NCBI GenBank assembly: GCA_037576195.1
Contig: CM075104.1
Location: 3,354,775 to 3,418,774 of the forward strand
Direction: 5' to 3'
DNA length: 64,000 bases
From: Phytoseiulus persimilis
Taxonomy: Eukaryota; Arthropoda; Arachnida; Mesostigmata; Phytoseiidae
Made by a program: the position numbers and the translations under genes. Shown one piece after another: positions 10,801 through 20,281 of the stretch (positions are counted from its first letter, which is position 1; every line of letters starts with the position of its first letter). Below the pieces are notes generated by a model. It saw only the letters and a list, made by a program, of their open reading frames with translations, did not search any database and was not told where the DNA came from.

Positions 10801-13800
10801 GCATCGCTGCTGTTCCTATTGAAGAACTCAGTCGACTGGAACCCAATACTCGATCCCGCGCTGAATGTTTACAGCGCTGCGAGCGCGTGAGGTTTGTCGA
10901 AGGCATGCGGAACTCTCCCGTTGAAGGGTATCGTTTGAAAAACATGAGAGCGGGACGTGTCATTGAAAAGGGGGAGCGTATTGGGACACTCGAATGACGC
11001 GGACCCCCTTCCTCGGTTCTCGAGGAAACCGTTCAGGCGGCACAACGAGCGCGACACCTGTGAGGACACTCGTGTGGTTAATTCCGTGGAGAATCATGTT
11101 ATGTTCTGATCGGGATTTCTCCTTTCGGCTCCCTCGTCAGGGGAGGAAACTCGTTCGTGGGATGAGATCTCATCGAGCTCAATGTGTGGGGGGGCGGGGG
11201 GGCGGGCGAGGCTCGAATTCCCGGTTTTCGGATAGCTCTTCGTCTCCCCTTCCTAGAAAAGGAGCGAGGGTGTGGCCGGACACTCGCGACGACGGTGTCC
11301 GAGCTCAATGAAAGATACAACCGTTCCTGATGCGCTTCAAGTCGAAAATCTGAGCACACTCCTTCTCCTCCCTCGCGATCGGATCGAAATGAAGAACGAC
11401 GCTCGAGTGAAGCACCTCCCGTTCGTGAGCGGCCAGCATCGATCCTTCTCCAGCGATGAGGAGGTTGTTGCCCCCCCCCCCCCTCCCCTTCCTCTGTTAG
11501 GACGAACGTCGCTTCCGCCGCGCAGAGGGTCGCGCAGGCTGCGATGAGGTCGAGGGGGTTCGATTCTCATTTTTCGCCGGGAAACTCACTAATGACTGGG
11601 GTTAGTGGAACGACATCGGGAAGCTCGAACTAACGCTGTCCCATGTTTCCATTGTGCCAGTCAATTACATTCCGCGTGCATTTATCATCGGCTGCGTCAT
11701 TCGCAGCATGCGAAAGCTCCGACGCACGGACGGATGGACAAACAGACAGACCGCCCGACCGACAAGCCGACAGCCTATCTGCGTCACTCCCCCGAACGGG
11801 ACGCAGCGAAACACGACGACACAGCTTCCCGAAGATGTACGTACATACATACGATGTACCAACAACTCAAGCATACGGCCCGGCGCATACGTCATCGGCT
11901 GAAACGGAACGAAAATACTACTCACCCTCGACTTTCACTCGATCTCCGTCGAACCACGTCAACTCGGCCGGAGGTTTCCCTCCATCGGAGCGGCAGACCA
12001 GCTCCACCTTCATCCCGGCCGTTGTTGTTAGATGCCCGGATGGATGTATTCGGGGCGGGCTTGGGGCCACTGCAAACGAAGGAAAAAAAATACAGTAAGA
12101 GCAGGGTCTACTTGTCAGTCAGGTCTGTTCCGCTCGGCGATCTGTCTGTAATCGATGCATCGCTCGACTCCGATTCGGTTGTGACTCCGATTGAGTTCGC
12201 CACGCTCTTCACTACGGGCCGAGCATGAACTGCGGCGGGGCTCGGGAAACACCCATCAGGACGTAATTTGAGGCCGCCATCAGGAGGACCAGGTCAGGAT
12301 TCAAAAGTGCTCGAATTCAACGGAGCCGGAGACCTACTTTGGAGGAGTGCGGGCTTGTTGACGTTGTTCGCAACTTATCTGAATCCTGACGCGGAACAGA
12401 TAACCCGTAATTACGTGACGCTTTCGAGGACATTTCGACGCATAGTCATTTGGACTCCTATCTGGTGGCACGCCACGACCAGTATCCGTGAGCATCCGAG
12501 CAACCTGCTCTGATCAGGTCCCTGCTCTGATCGCAATGCCAGATCGCTATCTGCTCTACTCCGACCTCGTCATTTCAGGACTGGGGAGATGAGTTTCCGA
12601 CTTTCCACAGAGCTCGAGCGCCGCTCTCAAAGATCAAGGCTGCGGAGTAATTCCGTTTGATTCGATACAATTTCTCAGCTAGGCGGGCTTCCGGTGCGTC
12701 GTTCGCCTCGGGACGCTGTATTGCGCTCTGATGAGATTCGAGAGAGTTTTTAAGCGATCTTCGTTTCTAGGGCGACGCGACCCGGCGTTGTTTATCAACT
12801 CAGCGATCGGCGAACTCTTCTGGGTCGACTGAGCCGGTTCTGCAGAGGCCTCGAACGGGAAGCCGGTGAGCGAAGAGGATTCCCGAGCAGCCTCGACGAC
12901 ACTAACGGCGTTCGCCGCATGTCTCTCAACAGACGGGACAGGATTGATCGAGAACTTTACGCCATCACTCTACATTCCTGAGTTCGGTCGGAGCTCGGAA
13001 ACAACGTTGCGGAGTGTTTTTGATCTTCCGAAGGTTCCGGAGAGCGGGAAGGGGAGTTTCCGTCGGTTGGCCCATCCTCGTGGCGACTTCGCCGAACTGT
13101 GGCGAGATAAACGACGCTGGTGCCTGAACCAAGACTCCTCCGCAGTTCTGTATTAGCAGAATCAGGTTGCTGGAGGGGGCTCCGTGGGGTCCGGAGTGAA
13201 CGGAAGAAGCAAAACTTTTGGCCCAGACGCTGTTCAGATAAGTTTCAGAACGAGAATGAATCACGCTCGCTCTGGAACTTTGTTGTTATGCAGTTCGCAC
13301 ACAAAAAACAAGGTTCCGTGGGAGAAACTGGCGGATGAAGAAAACATTTTAGCATTGCCGTGACGATCCGGGATTCTGTCTCGTTCTTGATCGTTCCATC
13401 AGGAAAATATCCTCTCGCCTCCGTCTCCCATACCTGGAGTGAGGGCTCTCTCCCCTCTTTCGCGAAACCTCAAAAGGAGGGAGAGAAGGGCCCGACCCAC
13501 AGCCGACGAACCCCTGCCCGATTTACTACACATACGATTCATTGAGTCCCCAACTGCCATTGGAGTTTGATGATCGTACTTCTAATAGCAACCTCGGCAC
13601 CGCGAGATCCGAAGAGGGAAGAAAGTGTTCGAACAAATCGTTCCATGGCTCAGCAACGACGTCTGAGGTCGACCTCAAGGAACGGCTCGATTCCCCGGAA
13701 CCTCAGAAGAGACAAACATCTCGGCGCATCGAACTCTGGATTTTCCCAGATGAGCGGAGTCCCACGTTCGAGGAGCCGCGGAGCCGAAGCTCGGACGACA

Positions 13801-16800
13801 ACGAGATCATAGGAGAGCTATTTATAGTTTTCGGGCACGTGGAACCAAACGCACGTGCTCGTACGGGGGCGCCGACTAAGTTCAACCGGTCCTGTCGGGG
13901 AATTTATTCACGCAAACACTCGCGTCAAGTGACACGTGAGAGCTCATCATAATGGGCCTTTTAGGGGTTTGACACAGAATTTGCAAAAATGAACGCTCGC
14001 TACGCGCCAATCGATTTCACTGCTCACTAATGGTTCTGTCAGGGCTGGTGGGCTCACTCGACTGGACAACTTTCGAGAGCGGTTCATGTACGGCCGACAA
14101 GTCAGCAAAGCACGCATTAATATTTGTGTAGATGACGTGTTGAAGAGCAAATCGCGGAGAGCAGCAACTCGATGGGACAGAGAAAGTGGCGACGCATGGG
14201 AAGAATAGATGGACCGATGGGGCAGGGAAATGGATCGGTCGCTCGGTTGATTCGTCCGTCCGTCGCTCGGACTGGCGAACTCTGTCACGCATCGAGCCCA
14301 CCATCATTAGCGTGAATGCGTGGAAGCTCAATTTCACGTGCGGTCCGACGCAATACGACCGAGCGTGATCTGTGTCGCCAACTTGACGACGCGGGATGAC
14401 TTCAGCATACGCATTGATCTGGGAGATCTTCACTCATGGAAAAATTCGACCCGAGTCGGCGCCCTGCCGTTCACCCATGGACCGAAGGCCAGAGCATCAT
14501 CGGCCATGAAACGTTGATGTCTCATGCCTGACAACCCGGTTCAAGCAAACGACATTTCAGAGATCCGAGGCGTGTTCGCAATCGGGAAACAATGGACATC
14601 GGGTTCTCGCCGCAAGTTGCGGAAGGAGTCGACTGCGCGTCTGATCGAGTTTGAACTCTCCGCCCGGCTGTAAGCGAGACCAGAGGTTATTCTGTAGCGA
14701 GCTCCCACACCTAACCCCCACCGCCGAGGAGAGCGAGCGCGCTTTTTTGCCGCAAGGCTCTGCTACTCGGGGGCAGTGCTGCTAAAAAATCCGAACTTCC
14801 GGACCCGAGCATCGACAGGAATGATCGATGTTCGGTGATTTTTGAGGTCGAGTTTGCGCTGCAATCAATTCCAAGAGAAACTCATCTATCCGATCCCGGC
14901 GAACGGAGCGGGGGCCCCGGAGAGTCGGGGTGTATTGCCTCATTAATCGGGGGATCTCCGCTCCTCTCCTCGGAGCGTAATTTGCGCGCCAGTTGTGAGA
15001 TTAAGTCTGCTTTTCGTCAGCGACAATGGCCTGATAACCACAGTTTCTCGAAACGAGGATCTCCGAGGGCCACATGGTCAGCGAGGCGACTGCTAGACAT
15101 GAAGATCCGCGTGCGGCGCCATAGCCTTATCGACTGTGCCCCGAGTGGAAGGTTAAACGCCGGGAGTGGGTTCAGCCTTACGCCTGCTCCTCGGGCACTG
15201 ACTCGGTGATGGCTAGACTATAGAAGTGCCTTGATTTCCAGTGCTCTCGATCGTGAGTGTCGGTCTCCGGAAGAAAACTCCGCGCCACGGGCTGGACCAC
15301 AGCCGGCACGCCGACTCGGAGTCGGAAATCGGAGTTCAGCACCTCAGGCTCCCAAGCACCGTTTCCTATCTCGGCATTCGTCGAACGGGGGCTCGCAGCA
15401 AGGAATCGATCGAGAGGGGCATTAAGGTTTCGATTCCTTCGGTACAATAATTCCACGTGCACAGCTCCCGTCCACGTACCTTGTATGATAGCCCGGCTGA
15501 TAGTTCGACGAGAGACAATGACACCAAGTACAATAGATCTGTCAGTCTCACGGCTGGTCGTTCTGTGTTTTCCCTCTCGGTGTCTGTCTGTCTAGCACGT
15601 CCTTACGGCAAGAGGGACGAATAGGACAAAACAACCTTGACGGAGCACGCTGCATAAAAAAAATGCCATTCATTCCTCCGCGCACGCATCCATGGCGTGG
15701 TGTAGAGTTCGGCCGTGTCAGGACGACGTAACGTCATGTATTCCCTGATGATGATGATGATGATGCTCCTGCTCCCCAGGGCTGCGGTCTCGACTCGCCC
15801 AGACGCCGCCGATGAAAAATACAACAGCTGTGAGCTCTAGGAGATTCCAGCCGCACAGCAGCTTCTAGGAATCCATCAATCTCGAACGATAACAAGCTTC
15901 GATGCAAACATCTTCATGAGACTGGTTATGCCAAAGACGGCTCGCACGTGGAGCAAACGTTCCTTGATCTGTTCAAGATTCCCCATCTTTCAGCCAGGAT
16001 ATCTCGCGGGGATGCACGAGGCGTTCGATCGGACCAGAGGTCTGCTTTGAAGCGCTCTTCAGGCAGTCACGAGCGCTGTGACTCGAGGGCATTTGCCTCC
16101 GACCGATTTCCGAGTTAGAGCGTCTTTGTGGCTCACTCTCCATCGACCGCTGGCAGTTCGAAGAGTCTGTTTGGTTACATTACACGCGAAGAATCAATTC
16201 GGAACGATCGGACCCCAATAAAAAGGGACTGACGATCTCCTAATTGGAGCATCTGCGGTGCCGGCTTCGGTGCGTCGGTACAGAAATGTAAACAACAGCT
16301 CAGCACGCCAGATATATAATACATCCCCCTCGAAAAACCTGACCTCACGATGAGTTGGGGAAGCCGTCGGATGGGAATCATTTGATTTATTGGGAACGTC
16401 TGGAATTCCGAACTTTGAGGAGTGTTTCCTCGGAGGAAACACTCTGCTCTTCACTCGACTTCTATCAATCAAGATTCTCCGGGGGATGTGTGAGAATCCT
16501 CCGATGAATGCGTCGAGTCGAGGGCTGTTTGTCGGTCCGGAGTGCAGCTCCGCGACTCAAGTCTGGTGTTCGACCATTAGCAGCCGGTAGAGACCGAACA
16601 CACAAAAACGACGACGACGACAACAACCGCCCGGGCGAGCGACAGTAGAGGCAGAAGGGAAGCCAGGACAGAGAGGGACACGCGAACACCGAAGTATTGG
16701 CCGGCGAGAAAAGGCGGTTGGTCCTGACAGTGGCGGCGGCGGCGGCCGATGCAGAAGTTCCAGATCCTATTTGGTTTTTGGTCCAGAGGGAAGAAAATCC

Positions 16801-19800
16801 GCCGTTGTCTCATCCTCGCCCACCGACGAGCCGGCAAGGAAGAGACGCGACGAAAAAAACGACTAATGAACCAAACAGTCAAGACCCTCGGAGCTGTCCG
16901 CTGTACATTCTCCTTGACCAACAAGCTATCCGCCTACAGGCTCAACCGAGTTGCAGGACCGGTCAATCAGTTCGAGGCCAAGGCTCGACGCTGATTGAAA
17001 GCAGGTATTCTGTTCCGGCGCTCGCTCCGTCCGGCATGCTGCCAGCTCTGAGTGGGCCCGTCGAATCTCTTCGAGCGGGCGTTTTCTCGACTTCAGTTCT
17101 GTTCGCTGAATACCGGAACCACCAGCCTATCGTTACAATAGTGCTCAGCCGGCGATCGAGTGAGTTGGACGTTGCGCGAGAGAGACTGAAGTTTGAACAA
17201 AATGATGCAATTCGAGAATACTTCTCTCCCGGTCGAGGGAGTGGCGAGCGGATCTCGATGGAGAGGGCCTTGCTCAAGTCCGTAAGAAGCCCGCACCGAG
17301 ACTTTCGGGAGGCCCCTCCAATAAAGGAAGATTTTCTTTCGTGAAAGAGTGAACTCCGAGAGAGACGAGAAGAGAACCCCTCCGAGGACTCCAGCAGAGT
17401 TGCCTCCGAACTCAAGATCCCGTTCCTGCCAGAATCCAGACGAAATTCCTAACAGCCGCCGGAAGGAGCTCGGGAGGGAGACCGCGGGAATTATGAATAG
17501 CCAAGAGAACGTCCCCCGATGAGCTGGCGGCCTCCGGTGTTCCGGGATGGGCAACCGTTCGGCGGAGAAGGCTGACGTTGTGGACGGGAGGCCAAAAAGC
17601 ACCGGGGGTCGTTCATCGCACTTGCGAGCGCACAGATCGTCGAGCCGAGCTACTGAGCGCGCGGTTAGGCCACCGAGAGGGCAGGTCTATAACATTTGCA
17701 TAAAAGCACGCAGGAGGTTTGCAGCCAAGCGACGCCCGTAAGGAGCGCGCTCCTCGAGCCGGCGATTCAGGCTCGCTCGCTATCTGCTCCGGCACTGTGT
17801 GTGTTGTGGTCTAAGCCAACGGCGTCGATGCGGGCGTCCGAGCAGCGGTTGCAGCCGCGGTTGTAGCACTTGAGGTCTCGGCCTCGCCGAGGTAGGGGCG
17901 CAGAGGGCTCCATGGAGAAAAGTTCGAGGGGCGTTCCTCTCCTCCCCGGAATCCCTTTCGTTTTGCTCCGACCGACTCCGCCGCATGAACTAGCAGCTCT
18001 ATGTACTCGCACCGCGACTACTAAGAAGAACACTCCCGAGATAGAAAAGCTGACAAGAAGTCGCATGATGGACAGCAGCACCCTCGAGGTACACACTGCG
18101 GGAAGAGGGAGGGACAAAGGTCCGCAGAAACAATTTGCCAGTGCGGCGTTCTTGCGAATGCTTCTTCTGCTCGCTCTATCTGTGTACCAACAAACTCTTG
18201 GGCAACGAAGACACTTTCCACCGAAGCAGGAAAAGGCTATTTTTATTCATCACGCGACGCAGACGCTCGTTTGCAGCGAGGGGGCGAACCGCCCACGGGG
18301 TTGCGCCCGAACACGATGCGGGGAAGGTCCGGAACCGAGAGCGTTTTTCCGGGAGCGATCTCGATCGGGGTAAGGTTTGACCAATATGCAGGAATCTTCA
18401 GCTCGGCTTCTGCTCAAGCACTCCAACCGTCAAGCGATCAGGCACCGGTTCGAGATGTATCGCGGCATCTCAGAACGACATTTGGTCACCTTTCGATTTT
18501 CCTCCGAATCTGGGAGCGGTACCCATTGTCCGCATCAAATTCCAGAGTCGGATGTTCGGCCGTTTTTCTGATCAGGCTCCCGATTCTGAGATCAATAGTG
18601 GACATAGAGAGTAGCAGGAGGGAAACGTTGCTCCATCCTGGAAAATCGTCCCGTTACTCACCTCTGACATTGAGATTCGCGAATCGCGACCGGATTCCCT
18701 TGATGCCGTCCATCGCACCCACTTGGCATTGGAAGTTCGCATCGTCCTCGAGCTGTACGTTACGTATGTGTAACGTGTAGTCGCCTTCTTCGTCGTTGCC
18801 GACCATGGCGTAGCGCGAGAAGCCACTAAGGTCCCGGTCGACTCCCAGGCCGAATCCGTCTCTGGTCCATTGGAGGGTGCCAACTTTGTTCTCGACTCGA
18901 CAAGCCAGAACCACATCCTCGCCGAGAGTGGCCGTCTTCGATTGTGGTTCGAGCGCGAATCTTTGCGCGGGTCGGTTCGCTCTCCGTCCGGAGCCGTGCT
19001 TTCCTGCAACAAAGTTTTCGAGCGCTTCAGCTGAGTTGGTTCTTTGCGACGGCGACGAGCACGCACACGGCGCTACGAGAGCTCGAGCGAAACGTCTAAA
19101 AAGGTCGATTAGTTGCAGTCAGCGGCTCGTTGGGAAGGACAGAGCGCTTCCATGAATGGGGACACACATGTGTTTAACGCTATTTATGCGGCGCGCCACT
19201 TATACAATCATTTATCAGCGACGCCTGATGTTGTTGTCGTTGTTTTTGGATACAGCCGGAGCTGGGTGGTTATCCAGTCAAGCTAAAGGCTCTATCTGCT
19301 GGGTGGAGTCGGTAATTGTATCGCGCTCGAGCCGGCTCCCTTCGAGTCGCTCCGTCTGTCCGTTCGTTCGTTCGCTCGCGAGTGGAGCATACTTAGACGA
19401 AGACAACCACTATATCATAAAGTGGGAGAAGTTATGAGACGACACCGCATCTCCCTCAACAATGAGTCTCTGTGATCCTGGAAGATCATACAACTCCCCC
19501 GATCCCTCAGTTCCGAGCACCGGTCGGGCGGCACATGCTCGACAGCGTTCGCTCTTCGCGAAATTCTCCAACTGCGGATTCATGAAACGGCTCCGCCGAG
19601 AAAGTCGTTCGCGGATTCGAAATCTTGCTCCGACTTGGGCTGCGCAGCCATTTCCGAAGATGCGTGTGCCGTAATCAAGATCGGTACGAGCATTTTAATG
19701 GCACCATTTTCGGTAATTAGGCGCTCACCAGCCAGCACCGAGCGAGTCAGGCACCAGCCGTGTAGGTGCCGGAACCGCTGCGTCTGGCCGAGTCGAGTCA

Positions 19801-20236
19801 GACTAACGGCCACGGAAGCCGAGAAACTTCTCTGAGCTCCAGGGTGGTGGATGCTCGCGCGTTTCGCGCCGACGACGACGTCGACGACGACGATGGTGAA
19901 GAGAAGCCGGGTTTCGAGCGCGAAGTGGGGGGACGGGACGGGGCGGGTGGAGGCAGGGAGGGGCTGAGGAATGGAAAGGAGCCAAGCAGCAAATCCGCGA
20001 ATGATGATTAGGCAGAGCACGTAGGCTCTCTCCGGCATGCCTCCGGTCGACTGTAGCCGGCAGTGCTTCCAGCGAGGCGAGCTCGTTCCTGATTAGTTGT
20101 TCACTGTTGCTGGCTTTGTTTCGATCGTCTGTCGACGGCCGGGATAATTGGACTCACCTCGAGCTTGCGAACAAGTCGCCAGACCCACGAGCGCCAGCAA
20201 CAACACGGTAGGCTTCAACGTCTTCGCCATCTTCAT
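4639..20236 (-). CDS. kirre: Kirre/Roughest-type immunoglobulin cell adhesion receptor (10 firm coding exons, spliced)
   Basis: Spliced coding region: complement of join(4639..4839, 6196..6431, 7240..7491, 7614..7812, 8065..8237, 8351..8659, 9453..9626, 11926..12069, 18662..19003, 20158..20236). The exons sum to 2109 nt, 702 residues plus stop, and every junction is GT-AG with matching phase. Layout: signal peptide (about 1-23), Ig1 (C61/C119), Ig2 (C166/C226), Ig3 (C270/C315), Ig4 (C357/C399), Ig5 (C441/C499), transmembrane helix (about 521-547) and a cytoplasmic tail. Five Ig domains plus Ig1 motifs such as GTLQWTRDGFGLG and VGNDEEGDY are diagnostic of the Drosophila Rst/Kirre and vertebrate NEPH/Kirrel family. 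Family members bind Sns/Hibris/nephrin-type partners at cell contacts, in myoblast fusion, eye patterning and the nephrocyte diaphragm. That role is family knowledge, not seen here. Length is close to Rst (about 764). kirre and rst are fly paralogues, so the symbol stands for co-orthology. The tail may be longer or alternatively spliced. Confidence 0.93.
4840..6195 (-). other. kirre intron between tail exons 9 and 10
   Basis: 1356 bases from donor GTACGT at 6195 to acceptor CAG at 4840-4842. No internal exon candidate joins in phase 0 with convincing composition. The minus frame around 5.7-5.9 kb is open but does not look coding. Confidence 0.6.
6196..6431 (-). CDS. kirre: kirre coding exon 9: cytoplasmic tail
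   Basis: 236 nt, phase 1 in and phase 0 out. Acceptor CAAATTGACAG, donor GTACGT. Residues 558-636. Composition is Asn/Pro/Gly/Ser-rich and disordered: DFSNENKNGKALPNG at the start, then a GANGDLKVEI strand-like piece, TVPPPVW (a possible proline-rich SH3 ligand) and LPSYHAVASE with a tyrosine. The frame joins exactly to the transmembrane exon. I do not see a conserved domain, and tails of this family diverge quickly. Support comes from phase fit, composition and good splice sites. Confidence 0.75.
6432..7239 (-). other. kirre intron between transmembrane and tail exons
   Basis: 808 bases, GTACGT to ATTGACAG. Contains a nine-base C run at 6965-6973 and a minus-strand open frame of 171 codons (6613-7128) that has no splice fit and an irregular composition, so I treat it as non-coding. 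Confidence 0.65.
7240..7491 (-). CDS. kirre: kirre coding exon 8: end of Ig5 and transmembrane helix
   Basis: 252 nt, phase 1 to phase 1. Acceptor ATGGCGCAG, donor GTACGT. Residues 474-557. NLLVIHHASDRDFGEYNC closes Ig5 with C499; TAWNSFGEDSMIISV is the last strand. A short basic juxtamembrane piece (RKHR) is followed by a hydrophobic helix at about 521-547 (VVMLGATTAAVVIVLLSIM onward) and a stop-transfer CFRRR, then SPSASLK. This fixes the protein as a single-pass type I receptor. Confidence 0.94.
7614..7812 (-). CDS. kirre: kirre coding exon 7: first half of Ig5
   Basis: 199 nt, phase 0 in and phase 1 out. Acceptor CGATTTTTCAG, donor GTAAGG. Residues 408-473. Starts EITNEITVYVKGPPRISS; the VKGPP linker before the fifth domain is a family hallmark. 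C441 sits in EVQVECLIVSVPPTGKVRW with W454. The exon ends GIEMIK in mid-domain, and the following intron is 122 bases. Confidence 0.92.
8065..8237 (-). CDS. kirre: kirre coding exon 6: Ig4
   Basis: 173 nt, enters in phase 1 and leaves in phase 0. Acceptor CGTCAACAG, donor CAG|GTGAGC. Residues 350-407. TEVRLNCEVDSNPKPDIIW holds C357 and W369; STLIIRSMREEHAGKYVC holds C399; the exon ends RASVSGFQ. The intron upstream is only 113 bases. The short, C2-like spacing between the cysteines (42 residues) is normal for this domain. Confidence 0.93.
8351..8659 (-). CDS. kirre: kirre coding exon 5: Ig3 and start of Ig4
   Basis: 309 nt, phase 1 to phase 1, acceptor ending CATCCGACAG, donor GTGAGT. Residues 247-349. 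The domain runs from YPPAITLSV through RFICSAQANPEDLSYRWF (C270, W283) and SRKMNGETVTCEARNSIG (C315) to the linker VYYKPQFKSE. The C-SAQANPE-LSYRW spacing and SRK motif match the third domain of Kirre/Rst. The last residues (VAVVAAELG) are the A strand of Ig4, which continues in the next exon. Confidence 0.93.
8660..9452 (-). other. kirre intron between Ig2 and Ig3
   Basis: 793 bases, GTGAGT to CCGACAG. Nothing else recognised. Confidence 0.7.
9453..9626 (-). CDS. kirre: kirre coding exon 4: second half of Ig2
   Basis: 174 nt, phase 1 to phase 1, acceptor ATCTACTTTCAG, donor GTGAGT. Residues 189-246. Contains SVLTWTFHPSKDHDGQTLTC with F-strand C226, then RADNPAASDP and the closing strand TVTIEVK. 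The DHDGQTLTCRADNPA string completes the disulphide pair with C166. The junction codon with the next exon makes Tyr, giving the usual V-x-YPP linker into the third domain. Confidence 0.93.
9627..11925 (-). other. kirre intron splitting Ig2
   Basis: 2299 bases, GTGAGTAG to CTTTCAG. Contains a 13-base C run at 11471-11483 and a GGAC-type low-complexity patch at about 11728-11775. No nested gene recognised. Confidence 0.7.
11926..12069 (-). CDS. kirre: kirre coding exon 3: first half of Ig2
   Basis: 144 nt, phase 1 to phase 1, acceptor CCTTCGTTTGCAG behind a run of eight T, donor GTGAGTAG. Residues 141-188. The domain linker APSPPRI is followed by the B strand with C166 (VELVCRSDGGKPPAELTW) and W179. 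The GGKPPAELTWFDG pattern is the family's second-domain signature (GKPAAELTW in flies). The exon stops at the middle of the domain; the F-strand cysteine lies in the next exon, about 2.3 kb away. Confidence 0.9.
12262..12300 (+). repeat. Possible dispersed repeat, copy 1
   Basis: This stretch shares the blocks TTGAGGCCGCCA and GACCAGGTC in the same order, with only small gaps and mismatches, with 36012-36041. The similarity fades outside this core of about 35 bases. Could be a remnant of an interspersed element or chance. Confidence 0.3.
15746..15764 (+). repeat. GAT trinucleotide microsatellite
   Basis: About six uninterrupted TGA/GAT units inside the large kirre intron. Confidence 0.85.
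16420..16444. repeat. Perfect 25-base palindrome (12-base arms)
   Basis: Arms GAGTGTTTCCTC and GAGGAAACACTC flank a single G. The match stops sharply at both ends. Lies inside the 6.6 kb kirre intron. Confidence 0.9.
18662..19003 (-). CDS. kirre: kirre coding exon 2: first Ig domain
   Basis: 342 nt, phase 1 to phase 1, acceptor TTTGTTGCAG and donor GTGAGTAACG. Residues 27-140. A basic linker is followed by an Ig V-like domain with C61, W72 and C119. The stretch GTLQWTRDGFGLG, then DLSGFSRYAMVG and DEEGDYTLHI, then DDANFQCQVG, closely follows the first domain of arthropod Rst/Kirre (Rst has GTLQWTKDDFGLG and the same DLSGF...YAMVGSDEEGDY pattern, from memory of the family). In NEPH/Rst proteins the first domain makes the main homophilic and nephrin-type contacts. 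This is the strongest single homology in the window. Confidence 0.95.
19004..20157 (-). other. kirre intron between signal peptide and Ig1
   Basis: 1154 bases, GTGAGTC to TTTGTTGCAG. Contains a GAC/GTC-type trinucleotide patch at about 19869-19894. Nothing else recognised. Confidence 0.7.
20158..20236 (-). CDS. kirre: kirre coding exon 1: start codon and signal peptide
   Basis: Encodes residues 1-26 and the first base of codon 27. The start ATG is the complement of 20234-20236. The peptide begins MKMAKTLKP and continues into a hydrophobic core (TVLLLALVGLA), then TCSQARG, a classic secretory signal with likely cleavage around TCSQA. The donor is GTGAGTC with a phase 1 ending, and the next exon (Ig1) begins in phase 1. 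A second in-frame ATG lies two codons downstream and would also leave an intact signal peptide. The leader sits directly ahead of the mature Ig1 region, as expected for a type I membrane receptor. Confidence 0.85.
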
Positions 20237-20281
20237 TGTACGTTTCCCTCTCTACTGGTCCGCTCCGGGCTCTCTCCCAAC
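20237..20281 (-). other. kirre: 5' UTR piece of kirre coding exon 1, behind a splice acceptor
   Basis: Immediately upstream of the ATG on the minus strand there are 45 bases, preceded by a strong acceptor ending ACGTTTCAG at 20282-20284 with a T-rich lead. This suggests that the leader exon starts at 20281 and that a non-coding 5' exon and the promoter lie further right. I could not place that upstream exon. Confidence 0.6.

Larger units (their letters stand above)
12070..18661 (-). other. Large kirre intron between Ig1 and Ig2 (6.6 kb)
   Basis: Runs from GTGAGTAACG to CGTTTGCAG. The only large intron in the firm part of the gene. It holds a GAT microsatellite (about 15746-15764), a CGG patch near 16.73-16.74 kb, a perfect 25-base palindrome at 16420-16444 and a short segment near 12.27 kb that resembles one at 36.0 kb. 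Open frames up to 215 codons occur here but show no family signature. Confidence 0.7.

Noticed and set aside
16697..17344. 215-codon plus-strand frame in the large intron
   Set aside because: Arginine- and serine-rich background composition, overlaps opposed open frames, no domain.
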